From the IMG/VR virus record IMGVR_UViG_3300027963_000116, positions 1 through 44,145 of that record: a stretch of 44,145 nt of DNA; one strand, 5' to 3'. The translations under genes and the position numbers were made by a program. Position 1 is the stretch's first letter. The number at the start of each line of letters is the position of its first letter. This DNA comes from a virus. The notes beneath the pieces were generated by a model, which did not search any database, was not told the DNA's origin, and was given only the letters and a program-made list of their open reading frames with translations. Shown here one piece after another: positions 24,626 to 33,031 of the stretch.

Positions 24626-26055
24626 GCTGGCAACAGCTTAGCCGCGTTGGTGTTCTTGGCTACTTTGTCTTTGGCGGTTGTTTTGCCACGAGCGTTCTGG
24701 ACTCTGTCCAACATCTTGTACAACTGTTTAGCGCCAGCTTCGGTTGAGCCATTACCTAACTCGGAGACGATACGGGCTGGGACTACAAACTCACCATCGG
24801 CAAGGCGTGCGGGTTGCTTGTCACCGATCTGCGCTGGGATGGAGTCAGATACGCCATCACCGGGTCCGCGAAGTAAGCGCCCACCGTCTGAGTAACCGCC
24901 TAGATTAGCAATACCCCCCGCCGCATGATTGATCATGCCTTGATAGCCTTGCATACTTTGGGCTAATCCATTTAAATTTTGAGACGCGGGGCTGTTTGGG
25001 TCTTGTAGTTGTTGCGCATACGACTCACCAGAATCGCCTTTAAATAGGTGCCCTACTTGGGAACCGATGTCGCTAACAGCGTCGCCAAGAAAACCGCCAA
25101 ATCCGTAACTAGGAACTTGCCCGCCCATAGCCATGCGGGTGCCCTGCATACTTGGTTCACCAGACATAGCATTCACTGCGCCGCCACCAGAGGGAGCCAC
25201 CATGTTAGCCAACATATTAGTAGACTGAGGAGCCTGATAAGGCGTAGCAAAAGAAGACGTTGCCGTATTAGCCATTGGGTACATAGTGTTTACACCCATA
25301 GCCGCGTTATTAGACATTTGCTCAACGGGCATACCACCGCCAGCCAAAGCAATGATGCCACCGTTTGCCGCTTGGTATGGGGGGAGCGCTGTGTAAGACG
25401 GATTAAAGTATTGACGCTCGCTGGTGTCTTGTCCCGTAGGTTGGTACTGTGCGCCTATCATATTGCTCGGTGTTTGCTGGTTGTAGTCGTACTTGTAAGG
25501 CCGAATCATCTGTGGCGTCTTATCGGGCTCTGCATTTAGTTTGGGTTGCATTGCATCCATGATGGCAGGCGCTGCCGCCATACCTAACGCTTTATAACCG
25601 CCTAATCCTGCTACAGATGGGTTACTTAAAAAGTCACTAGCCCCAGCACCAACAGCGTCTTGAAACCCCGCCGCCCCACTACCCGCAGGCACAGCACCGC
25701 CAGCCAAACCCCCGACCATACTTGCACCGCCCAATCCACCCAGACCTGCCATAAAGCCTTTGCCTACGTCGCCTGTGCGTGCGGTTTCAACACCGCCAAC
25801 CATAGCGGCTGCTGTATAGGGGTCAATAGCACCGCCAGAGAAATAAGTAATGCCCGCGCCAACAATAGCTGGCAGAAGGTTATCAAGAAACCCTGCTTCG
25901 GGCAAACCTGTTTTGGGGTTGATAGTTAATGATCCCCCCGCTGACATAGCAAGCGCTTGTAGTCCGGCGACTTCTTTGCCAGACATGTGTACTAGTTGGT
26001 CGTCAGGCCCGCGACCATGCGCGGCTAGGTGTTTTGCAGCAACTTCAAGGCTCAT
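24622..26055 (-). CDS. virion protein with tail-protein-like ADGEFVVPARIV motif
   Basis: 477 residues; GAGG lies upstream. The Gly/Ala-rich N-terminal part (about 35-150) contains hydrophobic stretches (LLPAIVGAGITYFSGGAIDPYTAAAMVGG). GGIIALAGGGM appears about residue 225 and GGYSDGGRLLRGPGDGVSDSI near 390. The C-terminus holds ARLADGEFVVPARIVSELGNGSTEAGAKQLYKMLDRV, a segment widespread in phage tail and internal virion proteins. The 'DGEFVVPA' part is also found in tape-measure-like proteins. No enzyme motif is seen. It lies upstream of other ejection-type genes, so a channel or ejected protein is a reasonable inference. Confidence 0.6.
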   Translation of the reverse strand: MSLEVAAKHLAAHGRGPDDQLVHMSGKEVAGLQALAMSAGGSLTINPKTGLPEAGFLDNLLPAIVGAGITYFSGGAIDPYTAAAMVGGVETARTGDVGKGFMAGLGGLGGASMVGGLAGGAVPAGSGAAGFQDAVGAGASDFLSNPSVAGLGGYKALGMAAAPAIMDAMQPKLNAEPDKTPQMIRPYKYDYNQQTPSNMIGAQYQPTGQDTSERQYFNPSYTALPPYQAANGGIIALAGGGMPVEQMSNNAAMGVNTMYPMANTATSSFATPYQAPQSTNMLANMVAPSGGGAVNAMSGEPSMQGTRMAMGGQVPSYGFGGFLGDAVSDIGSQVGHLFKGDSGESYAQQLQDPNSPASQNLNGLAQSMQGYQGMINHAAGGIANLGGYSDGGRLLRGPGDGVSDSIPAQIGDKQPARLADGEFVVPARIVSELGNGSTEAGAKQLYKMLDRVQNARGKTTAKDKVAKNTNAAKLLPA

Positions 26056-26089
26056 ATTTGCCTCATAAAAAGGGGGTTGATCGAGTTTA

Positions 26090-26431
26090 TCATGCCTTAA
26101 TCCTTAATGGGTAACTAGATGCTGCTCCACCAGACGTATCGTAGTAAATATCACCAGAGCGCAAAAGAGCAAAATCAGCCTGTGTTGGAAGACTAATAAC
26201 GTATACGGCTGGCGAAGTTGGATTTGGTTGAGCACAACTTAAAGCTGAGATTACCTCTGCTGGAACAGAACCTTGTGCAGGCTTTCTCTGCGTTGATACC
26301 AATATAGGGCCTGCGTTGTCTAGTTGGTCAAAGTACTGACGCAATATACCTAGCATCGTATCTATATAGAGGCGGTCATACTCAACTGGCGCGGCTGGTA
26401 ATCTTGGGGCTATTACACCTTTTGCTGCCAT
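26090..26431 (-). CDS. small virion-region hypothetical protein
   Basis: 113 residues; TAGGAG before the ATG. A Pro/Ala N-terminus is followed by a helix (DTMLGILRQYFDQLDNAG) and beta-rich C-terminus ending DIYYDTSGGAASSYPLRIKA. No known motif. It begins 3 bases after the large stabilisation-like gene ends, so the two are probably co-translated, and the product may be a neck or tail component. Function unknown. Confidence 0.6.
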   Translation of the reverse strand: MAAKGVIAPRLPAAPVEYDRLYIDTMLGILRQYFDQLDNAGPILVSTQRKPAQGSVPAEVISALSCAQPNPTSPAVYVISLPTQADFALLRSGDIYYDTSGGAASSYPLRIKA

Positions 26432-26433
26432 GC

Positions 26434-28947
26434 TTATCTCCTACCGTCAGGTCTGACGTCAATACGCGGAACGCCTAACTGCCACTGCGTACCAAGGTCT
26501 GATGAAGAAATCTTAAATGCCATTTGTCTACCCCGAACCCGCACATAGACCTGTTGGGTAAATTGCTGGATGTTGTAGGTTGTTGTGCTGACATAGGACT
26601 GAGTGCTATCTACGTCTGGACTGTTTGAGTTGCCGTAGTTTGAGCCGGGGAAAGCACGCGGTCTTACCGTAAAGTTAACGGAGGGCGCTGCTGCACTGGA
26701 GCCATCAAAAGTGATGTCGGGAATAAGTCTCCAAACAAAACCAAAATTATGACCGTCACCAATATCAAAGTCCGACGATTGAACATAGGACTCAATAGCA
26801 ACTGGGGTGCTAGTCTCGTTATTGTCTACGGTAGTCTCATGGTATACAACTGCACCATTGGTGTACACCCCGCCAGAGTTATACCCGATACCCGCCGTAG
26901 GTTCTGCTCTTAGTGGGCTATCTAACCAAGCCGTGCGCGGGCGAACAGTTGTGCCATTAAATGTGCCGTAATACCAAGTGCGCTCTAAATGGTTGTATAT
27001 GACGTAGCGGTCAACTAAACGATTAGGCGAACCCTGTGTGCCCGTGCCGTTTTCACCCGCAGATGTAGTCCCAGTAATAGAGCAGTAGAACCACCATATC
27101 TCGTTGTAGCCCTCGTTTGTGCCAGCAAAAAACTGAAACGCTTCTGTCAGGTTAATGTTGTTATAGATGTACTGACGCAAAGCACAAGGCAGCGTTTCTA
27201 CCCGACCAGAGTACATATAGAACTTGTCCGTGCCCATCCAATAAGTGACGTTATTTACAACAACCATTGCGTTGGGGCTGATGATGGAGATGTTGTCAGC
27301 TAAGAGTTGGCTACCCCACACATACGGCGCACCAAGGTACTGGAACGAATAGATGGCTGAGTCGGTAAGCACCAAAATCTCTTGCCTAGTCTGAATGGCT
27401 GTAATGATTTGAGAACCGTGGCTTAGACGGATACCGCCCGCTTGGTTAGTAATAGCAGGTGTCCATGTGGCTACGCTGTTTTGGTCAGACCAACGAATCT
27501 GCATTGGGTCTTGGGCTACCGTGGCGTACACACCTGTCGGGTCGTTTGTACCAAAAGCAAAAGTAAAACGCGAAGCATCAGACACCAACACAAAGTTAGT
27601 AACGGATGGACAAGTGGGGTCTGGATAAAAAGTAGCTGTTGTAGAACCCGACTTTACAGTGACACCGTATAAAGTTGGCGTTGCAGATGGGTTTGCCCTA
27701 ATAATCTGCGCTCTGTCATATATGTTGGGGCTTAAATTATTAGCCCAGTAATACATAGCCGCACCGCGAGGATTAATAATTAAGTCTTCACCGTAGTTAG
27801 ACTGACTCCACAAGCGCAGTTGAATGCCGATACCAGTGGTAGCAGGAGAACCCCAGCCCGTTGCAGTTGATGGGTATTGAAAGACAGCATCGCCGTTAGT
27901 GTGTGCTGCCGCTGTAGTGTTAAACCCACGGATTACAGGCGAGGCAAATGTAGTTCCCGTTGTTGATGGGTAAGAGATACCCTCAGAACCAATGTAGATT
28001 AATCCACTCGCCGCAAACCCTGACGTAGAAGTTACAGCAACAGCCGCAGTAGAACTACTATTAATTGATGCAGTCAACGCAGTCGTAGCACTAGGTCCAA
28101 CAGAACCGCCCCAACCACCAGCGCCCCAACCTGTACCAAGCGTAAATGTGGTGTAGCCCGTTGTTAGTTGATAGTTACCTATAACAGAGCCACCACCATT
28201 ATTAGTATCACTACCATTGGCGCGAGGAGAGGCCGTACCTGTACCAGAACCTACACCTGTAGCAACAAAAACTACGCCTACTGTGTTTGAAGCTGCGCCA
28301 ATAGCCGTAAAATCTGTTGTTCCAATAGATGCAATTACATACGTAACCCCAATTACAAATCCACCTGCACTTGCACTAGAAGTAATTGTGTATGTGTTGT
28401 TACTTGTAACGGTTTTAACCTGATACTCTCTATTAAGCACCAGAGCTGTAATAGCGCCACCAAGGGTTACAGCGCCAGTAAAACAAACAAAATCTCCCAC
28501 CTGCGCTCCATGTGAGGCGTTAGTAACTATGAGAGTGGTAGAGCCAGATGTTGCGGCAAAAGTGACTGCGCCAGCAGAAGTGGTAACACGCATGGGGGTA
28601 ACGTCGTTATACGCACCGCCCGAAGAGTTCTGTATGTAGTACTTTAAGTCAGTACCAACGCCAAGTAAGTTGTAGCCTGTTAAATTAATCCAGTTCCACA
28701 GCCCCTTAACAATACCCCAAAACGATGCGCTAGTAGGTGTAGCGGCTGTCGATGTACCGCCTGATGAGAACGTAGCTGTAGGAACCGTAGTGAAATAAGA
28801 CCCGCTATCGACTTGCCAGCCACCAATCTTCTCAGGGTAGCCAGAGCGGAAACGAATCTTGTCGCCGTCAAAATAGCCACCCTCGTTTGAGAGAGTAGTA
28901 CCTTCGCGGTTAACGCCCGGTCTGAATGCAAGTTTTTGGAGAGGCAT
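26434..28947 (-). CDS. large tail/stabilisation (nozzle-like) protein
   Basis: 837 residues. It begins PLQKLAFRPGVNREGTTLSNEGGYFDGDKIRFRSGYPEKIGGW, a start common to large beta-rich proteins of short-tailed aquatic phages which I would compare with P22 gp10-type or T7 gp12-type tail nozzles. The protein is Thr/Ser/Gly/Asn-rich and beta throughout. A segment at about 375-640 (IQLRLWSQSNYGEDLIINPRGAAMYYW, MQIRWSDQNSVATWTP, QEILVLTDSAIYSFQYLG, YMYSGRVETLPCALRQYI) reads like a beta propeller. An inserted Ser/Thr/Gly-rich stretch (about 110-330) looks like a fibre-like decoration. Assignment to the nozzle is inference. Confidence 0.65.
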   Translation of the reverse strand: MPLQKLAFRPGVNREGTTLSNEGGYFDGDKIRFRSGYPEKIGGWQVDSGSYFTTVPTATFSSGGTSTAATPTSASFWGIVKGLWNWINLTGYNLLGVGTDLKYYIQNSSGGAYNDVTPMRVTTSAGAVTFAATSGSTTLIVTNASHGAQVGDFVCFTGAVTLGGAITALVLNREYQVKTVTSNNTYTITSSASAGGFVIGVTYVIASIGTTDFTAIGAASNTVGVVFVATGVGSGTGTASPRANGSDTNNGGGSVIGNYQLTTGYTTFTLGTGWGAGGWGGSVGPSATTALTASINSSSTAAVAVTSTSGFAASGLIYIGSEGISYPSTTGTTFASPVIRGFNTTAAAHTNGDAVFQYPSTATGWGSPATTGIGIQLRLWSQSNYGEDLIINPRGAAMYYWANNLSPNIYDRAQIIRANPSATPTLYGVTVKSGSTTATFYPDPTCPSVTNFVLVSDASRFTFAFGTNDPTGVYATVAQDPMQIRWSDQNSVATWTPAITNQAGGIRLSHGSQIITAIQTRQEILVLTDSAIYSFQYLGAPYVWGSQLLADNISIISPNAMVVVNNVTYWMGTDKFYMYSGRVETLPCALRQYIYNNINLTEAFQFFAGTNEGYNEIWWFYCSITGTTSAGENGTGTQGSPNRLVDRYVIYNHLERTWYYGTFNGTTVRPRTAWLDSPLRAEPTAGIGYNSGGVYTNGAVVYHETTVDNNETSTPVAIESYVQSSDFDIGDGHNFGFVWRLIPDITFDGSSAAAPSVNFTVRPRAFPGSNYGNSNSPDVDSTQSYVSTTTYNIQQFTQQVYVRVRGRQMAFKISSSDLGTQWQLGVPRIDVRPDGRR

Positions 28948-28950
28948 TTT

Positions 28951-29292
28951 TTATCCCACGTTTCTTTCAAAATGCGGGCAATCTACCAGAGATTTAAAGT
29001 TGCCGCCCCAACGGTTTTTAGGGTGCAAGGTTTCCCAGTAAGCGCCCAATGGCGCAAGAATGCCCTTGTCCCATATTATCTGCCCATCTTTGAAAAAATT
29101 TAAGTCTATTGCACAGCGTTTTAGGTGGATAGAGTTAAGCGTTTTGGAGCGTCCTGTTTTAACGTAAATGGCTTGTTGCTCAGGTGTACGGGCAAGTTCA
29201 CCTCCCGTTACTACAAAGCCTTGTTCGGTTGAATATTGAATTAGCTTGCAGGCGTCTAGTAAAAACGCAGCTTGTTCTTGGCTTAGACTCAT
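28951..29292 (-). CDS. M15-family peptidase endolysin (VanY/L-Ala-D-Glu type)
   Basis: 113 residues. Conserved features run in order: helical start, TGGELARTPEQQAIYVKTGRSKT (about 29-51), SIHLKRCAIDLNFF with the S-x-H-x6-D zinc motif (about 54-67), GAYWETLHPKNRWGGNF and CPHFE with the last zinc ligand (His, about 107). This fits small M15C L-alanyl-D-glutamate or D-Ala endopeptidases that phages use as endolysins to cut peptidoglycan peptides. No signal peptide is visible, so export needs a holin; a three-TM holin gene lies immediately upstream and its TGA overlaps this ATG. Confidence 0.85.
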   Translation of the reverse strand: MSLSQEQAAFLLDACKLIQYSTEQGFVVTGGELARTPEQQAIYVKTGRSKTLNSIHLKRCAIDLNFFKDGQIIWDKGILAPLGAYWETLHPKNRWGGNFKSLVDCPHFERNVG

Positions 29293-29801
29293 TTTTTACC
29301 CCTCATTTCTGCCAGTTTCTCAATGGTTCTGCCGCCAAAGTACGCACCCATGATGAGCATACCCCACTGACCTAGTAAATTAACATAGGCTTCATTAGCG
29401 TTTAAACCAAAGGCTGACATCATGCTAAACAGGAAGTAGCCTATGAAAATAGCTATAAGACTCATTGGGCGAATGTTCTTGGACAGCCAAGAGTCGGAAG
29501 CCATATCAGCATCCCATCTTTGGGATACGTTGTTTTCCTCGTTGGCTTGAGCCGCCAACAGTGCTTTAAGTTCTTCTTGCTCAAGCCGTGCTTTCTCAAT
29601 GCCCAACTCAAGCAAGCGCTCTTCGTGGTCAAACTGAAGTTGGCGCAACTTGGCGACTTCAACGTCAGAGGGATTGTCAGAAATCTTTACGCCAAGCGTT
29701 TGCTCAACAACCTCTTTACCCTTTGCTTGAATTGCAGAAGACAAAAGTCCCAGACCATTCTGAGCCAATGTACCAAGCAGTGATGCAACGATAGGTATCA
29801 T
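29289..29801 (-). CDS. three-TM holin (GTA-type holin)
   Basis: 170 residues. There is an N-terminal hydrophobic segment (PIVASLLGTLAQNGLGLLSSAIQA), then a charged helical middle (about 45-90, ERLLELGIEKARLEQEELKALL), then two more hydrophobic segments (MSLIAIFIGYFLFSMMSAFGL and YVNLLGQWGMLIMGAYFG). The layout and the RWDADMASDSWLSKNIRP segment before the membrane pair match the three-TM holin family known from gene transfer agents and many phages. It would permeabilise the inner membrane for the adjacent endolysin. Start is supported by AAAGGAACAG upstream and by overlap with the spanin-like ORF. Confidence 0.8.
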   Translation of the reverse strand: MIPIVASLLGTLAQNGLGLLSSAIQAKGKEVVEQTLGVKISDNPSDVEVAKLRQLQFDHEERLLELGIEKARLEQEELKALLAAQANEENNVSQRWDADMASDSWLSKNIRPMSLIAIFIGYFLFSMMSAFGLNANEAYVNLLGQWGMLIMGAYFGGRTIEKLAEMRGKK

Positions 29802-29965
29802 TTCTGTTCCTTTAGTTCGCGTTTAAGTTTACGAAGTTCTTTCATCTCTTGTTTTAACTGTGCCCGCATGTATAGGGTTTCTACGTATGCCATCGAGGTA
29901 ACGCCCACAACAATACATATTGCTACTCCTATCAAAATCCACCAGACAAGTTTCGTATTTCCCAC
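29798..29965 (-). CDS. spanin-like 55-residue membrane/coiled-coil protein
   Basis: This ORF starts with GTG at 29965 and ends at 29798, overlapping the upstream gene by 34 bases and the holin start by 3. The product is 55 residues: VWWILIGVAICIVVGVTSMAYVE (one N-terminal TM), then a basic helix MRAQLKQEMKELRKLKRELKEQK suited to a coiled coil. That is the layout of an inner-membrane spanin subunit, though far shorter than classic Rz. No separate lipoprotein partner with a lipobox was found. The position in the lysis cassette supports a role in outer-membrane disruption. Alternatively it is a second holin regulator. Confidence 0.5.
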   Translation of the reverse strand: MGNTKLVWWILIGVAICIVVGVTSMAYVETLYMRAQLKQEMKELRKLKRELKEQK

Positions 29966-30651
29966 ATGAGCCACCCAAAGATTAAAGATATGAATGCCAC
30001 GGCAATCACCCCACTTGTTAATTCAATGACCCGAATCTCGTCTTGCTCTTGTTTCCACCTTGCCAGCCTAGTCCTGCGTATCGTCTCAGACCTTGCCCAT
30101 GCTTGTTCTTGTTCTATTTTGGCGTGCATCTTGAGGAACCTGCTATACAAATCTTTCAACTCAGGCGGGGCATAGACCATTGCCTCTCTGGTCTGCTCCA
30201 TCAACTTCTCCATCTGCAACTCAATCAATGCACGCTCAATCGCCTTTTGACTGGTGTTCTGCGTTGGGTCGTAGTTGGTCTTACTTGTCTCTTCTAACTC
30301 AATGTAGTAGTTATTGATTGATTGCTGTGTGTCAAAGAGAACTCCGAGGTTTGCCCCAATCTCGCTGATAAGTTTGAGTTCAAGTTCCTCGTAGGACTGT
30401 TGCTGTTTGGTTGCTGGCTTGGCTTTCGCTTTCGCTTTCGCCACAGGCTTTGCTTCGGCGGCTGGTTTACTAACAAATAAACCAATGAACCAATCAAAAA
30501 TTCCTTTGATTGCCTTGACATCTCCGATGACCTGCTCTGCCGTCTTCTTTGCGCCCTCAAGCTCCATGCGGCCTTCATGCAGGAGAGCGCACCCTTGCTT
30601 GATGAAGCCAACGGCAGTCTGAGCCGCCAAGAGGAGAGTGAACGGGTCCAC
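29932..30651 (-). CDS. virion/lysis-region protein with C-terminal membrane segment
   Basis: 239 residues from GTG 30651; an overlapping frame from ATG 30653 is low-quality coding. N-terminal hydrophobic helix (FTLLLAAQTAVGFIKQGCALL), then helices and an Ala/Lys/Pro linker (about 62-85), a charged helical middle, and a C-terminal membrane segment (VIAVAFISLIFGWLMWEIR). The start follows the tail-collar gene stop by 3 bases, with no clear ribosome binding site, so translation may depend on reinitiation. I do not recognise the family. Possible roles are membrane anchoring during DNA entry or lysis regulation; both are guesses. Confidence 0.6.
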   Translation of the reverse strand: MDPFTLLLAAQTAVGFIKQGCALLHEGRMELEGAKKTAEQVIGDVKAIKGIFDWFIGLFVSKPAAEAKPVAKAKAKAKPATKQQQSYEELELKLISEIGANLGVLFDTQQSINNYYIELEETSKTNYDPTQNTSQKAIERALIELQMEKLMEQTREAMVYAPPELKDLYSRFLKMHAKIEQEQAWARSETIRRTRLARWKQEQDEIRVIELTSGVIAVAFISLIFGWLMWEIRNLSGGF

Positions 30652-30654
30652 ATT

Positions 30655-31623
30655 TTAGGCAGTGCGGTTCCACATATATACAGAGATATAGGGCGAGATT
30701 GTGGCTGCGGCTGTACCAGAACCTGTGCCGTCCGTTGTGCCAGACACGCTGTGGGTGTGGTTCATATTTACGCTTGCGCCGCTTGTTGTGTAAGCATTAT
30801 TGTTACGTGCATCAAAGGCGTTAGCTGCACCAGAACCCCAGTTGTTAGCCGAGCCGTATGTGTGGGTGTGGCTCAAGTCAGTCGCGCCTGTGGTCGCGCT
30901 GAATGTGTGGCTGTGACTTGGTAAGTTAGCGGTAATTAGTGTTGTTGTTGCCGCACCACCTGTTGTGCCAGCAGGGTAAGTAGCATCTTGGCTAATTAGC
31001 ATCCGACCAGAACCAAACGCTACCCACGTACCAAAGCCAAACAATGTATTAGGGTTAGTACTAAGCGTACCCAAATAGATAGACCCAACAGGATATGCCG
31101 CTTGAAGTCCTGTCGTTACAAAAGCAGTTGTGGCAATCTGTGTTGTGTTTGTTCCGGGCGATGCAGTCGGCGCAACGGGTACTCCTGTCAGCGTTGGGCT
31201 TGGGAACGTAGCGCCCGTCATGTAGTTAGTAGCCGTAATAATATCTGTACCGTTACATACAAGAACTATCTTGGCTGCGGCTGGGACTGATATGCCCGTC
31301 TGCCCACTGACTTTGACCGTGACTGCGCCAGTTGAGTTGTTATAGATGAAGTACAGCTTCTTGTTGGCTGGCACAATTAAGTTAGTACTTGCTCCGCCTG
31401 TACCCGTCAGTTCTATGAACATGTTACGCGCTACACCAGTTGCGCCATTCGGGATAGTGATTGTGGTATCTGTGCCAGTAACAACGGCTTGAGTTGTGTA
31501 ACCTGATATGGCCTGTTCAATCAAAGTGCCGAGGTTGGTGTTGGTCGTTGACCCCCAGTTACCAGCTTGTTCGCCAGCGCCCATGAGTTCAATGGCTAGG
31601 TTGGTTGAATAGGTACTTGACAT
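30655..31623 (-). CDS. tail fibre/collar protein with C-terminal His-rich collar domain
   Basis: 322 residues; AAAGGA upstream. The N-terminal domain (TNLAIELMGAGEQAGNWGSTTNTNLGTLIEQAISGY) is common in phage fibre proteins. The middle is beta-rich (TTITIPNGATGVARNMFIELTGTGG). The C-terminal part carries VGSIYLGTLSTNPNTLFGFGTW, a loop of LPSHSHTFSATT, LSHTHTYG and MNHTHSVSG, and ends with PYISVYMWNRTA. This matches the phage tail-collar/short-fibre C-terminus (gp12/gp37-like), where paired His residues can bind metal along the trimer axis. Likely receptor binding. It ends the fibre block before the lysis genes. Confidence 0.8.
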   Translation of the reverse strand: MSSTYSTNLAIELMGAGEQAGNWGSTTNTNLGTLIEQAISGYTTQAVVTGTDTTITIPNGATGVARNMFIELTGTGGASTNLIVPANKKLYFIYNNSTGAVTVKVSGQTGISVPAAAKIVLVCNGTDIITATNYMTGATFPSPTLTGVPVAPTASPGTNTTQIATTAFVTTGLQAAYPVGSIYLGTLSTNPNTLFGFGTWVAFGSGRMLISQDATYPAGTTGGAATTTLITANLPSHSHTFSATTGATDLSHTHTYGSANNWGSGAANAFDARNNNAYTTSGASVNMNHTHSVSGTTDGTGSGTAAATISPYISVYMWNRTA

Positions 31624-31644
31624 AGGTGTTTTCCTTTAGATGGA

Positions 31645-31812
31645 TTATGCCGTTGGTTCGTCAGCAGGCTCTGGTGTATTGCCTTCAGCCACCCACTTTA
31701 AATAGGCTTGGTAGTCTGTGTTATCTGGGTTCATGGGTATAAAGGCGTTGTCGGATAAACGAATTACAGAAATTATTTGATTTAAGTCAATATCTTTGTT
31801 TAATTTATACAT
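31645..31812 (-). CDS. 55-residue tail-fibre accessory protein, copy 1
   Basis: The ORF starts at ATG 31812 with GGAG upstream and stops at 31645, filling the gap between two fibre genes. The product is 55 residues: [12 protein letters not shown], then [36 protein letters not shown] near copy of the same length lies at 32855-33022 (shared DNAFIP...[10 protein letters not shown]...GNTPEPA). The pattern of short phage proteins just after each fibre gene suggests a fibre-assembly chaperone or a fibre tip subunit. No enzyme motif. Function is inferred from position. Confidence 0.65.
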   Translation of the reverse strand: MYKLNKDIDLNQIISVIRLSDNAFIPMNPDNTDYQAYLKWVAEGNTPEPADEPTA

Positions 31813-31814
31813 TT

Positions 31815-32855
31815 TTATAACTCCGCAGTTACTGTAATTGGAACTTGTAACAAAAACGCATCAGCTGCTGATACATTAGTCAGCATTTGTAATCTCATGC
31901 TTGTATTATCAAAAGTTGATATATCTTGAAATGAACTACCACTAATACCACTTACTCCACCTGGAGTTCCTTGCGCTGAAGTTGGTGTTGTTCTCATAGC
32001 CACAATAAAATTTTGTGATACCCCCCAATATGATCCAACAGTAGAATAAACCCTTCTATCTACTTGAAATTTTTGATAGTACCTCTGACACAAAGCCAAT
32101 TCAGTTCCATAAGGTCTGTAATCAAACGATGTTGCGGTACTGCCTTTTTCTAGTTGTACGCCTGTGATGTAGAAGGTTGCGCCATTTGTAGTTATTGGTG
32201 TAGCGCATCCTGTTGGTGTAAATTGTGTTGAGCCGTTTGTCCAAGAGCCATTTGTCGCACTTCCATAGGTAGAACCAGTACCTAAATTAAAGTTTACATA
32301 TAAACCAATTCCGTTTGTTGTCAGCCATGTGCCACTTTGGTCACCAGCAATAGTTATAGTTTTTTGTTCCCAAGTATTTGCAGATGAGATTGTGTATGTA
32401 AATCCATAAGCACGAACTTCAGCACCATTGTTTAATGCGCCTCCATAAGTGCCTGTAACGCTAGAACGAACCCAAAATGAAATGGTAAATGAACTAGCAG
32501 TTGACAAACCTAAATTTAAATCTGCTACGTTGTATCCTTCAATAACTTGTTGTATTGCAAAAAAATCATTTGTACCAATGGTTACGTTAGCAGATGCGCC
32601 AACAGTTACACCAAGATAGTTGCGATAACCCGTTGGTGGCGTTATAGAGCCAGCATTTTGTTGAACAGTATATTTACTTGCTTGGCTTAAACGACATTTC
32701 CATCGGTCAAGAGAATAGGTTTGGTCAGTAGGTGTAAACGAAGCCCCCGCATTACGCTGGTCAATCACCATCGCACCATTGATGATGCGGTTCTTAAACC
32801 CTGTGTACTGGGCGTTAGTACCCAGCAGACCTTGGTCAACTTGCGTTAAAGCCAT
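31815..32855 (-). CDS. tail fibre/adhesin, copy 1 of duplicated pair
   Basis: 346 residues. It opens with a short anchor, then [35 protein letters not shown], a module found at the start of many phage fibre proteins. The middle is a jelly-roll-like beta domain ([25 protein letters not shown]-type strands, [24 protein letters not shown]) resembling carbohydrate-binding folds. [39 protein letters not shown] precedes a variable C-terminus ending ITVTAEL. It shares the anchor, central fold and GVQLE motif with the gene at 33032-34114. The DNA at 32743-32792 is nearly identical to 34011-34060. Host-receptor binding is likely. Confidence 0.75.
   Translation of the reverse strand: MALTQVDQGLLGTNAQYTGFKNRIINGAMVIDQRNAGASFTPTDQTYSLDRWKCRLSQASKYTVQQNAGSITPPTGYRNYLGVTVGASANVTIGTNDFFAIQQVIEGYNVADLNLGLSTASSFTISFWVRSSVTGTYGGALNNGAEVRAYGFTYTISSANTWEQKTITIAGDQSGTWLTTNGIGLYVNFNLGTGSTYGSATNGSWTNGSTQFTPTGCATPITTNGATFYITGVQLEKGSTATSFDYRPYGTELALCQRYYQKFQVDRRVYSTVGSYWGVSQNFIVAMRTTPTSAQGTPGGVSGISGSSFQDISTFDNTSMRLQMLTNVSAADAFLLQVPITVTAEL
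32743..32792 (-). repeat. 50-bp near-identical repeat in fibre anchor module, copy 1
   Basis: Matches 34011-34060 at 48 of 50 bases, encoding the [16 protein letters not shown] part of both fibre anchors. Flanking DNA is much more divergent, so the repeat may serve as a recombination point for swapping fibre C-termini. Confidence 0.8.
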
Positions 32856-33022
32856 TATTGGTTCTCCTCTGCGGGTTCTGGTGTGTTGCCAGCCTCAAGC
32901 CAGCGAAGGTAGGCTTGGTAGTCGGTGTTGTCTTCCACAAACGGAATAAATGCGTTATCAGTCAGACGTTGTACATGACGTTGCTCTGGAGCCGACCAAT
33001 GTGGGTTGACTAATTTGTACAT
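32855..33022 (-). CDS. 55-residue tail-fibre accessory protein, copy 2
   Basis: The ORF starts at ATG 33022 with AAGGAA upstream and stops at 32855, overlapping the following fibre start by one base (TAATG). The product is 55 residues: MYKLVNPHWSAPEQRHVQRL, then [33 protein letters not shown]. It is a clear paralogue of the gene at 31645-31812, same length and same conserved core, with a different N-terminal third. Each copy follows one fibre gene, so fibre and accessory gene were duplicated as a unit. Likely fibre assembly or tip protein. Confidence 0.65.
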   Translation of the reverse strand: MYKLVNPHWSAPEQRHVQRLTDNAFIPFVEDNTDYQAYLRWLEAGNTPEPAEENQ

Positions 33023-33031
33023 ATTTGTTCC

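Noticed and set aside
30294-30653. 119-residue ORF starting ATG 30653 overlapping the GTG-start gene
   Set aside because: Arg/Ser/Leu-rich random-looking product; the GTG 30651 frame gives an ordered protein with membrane segments.
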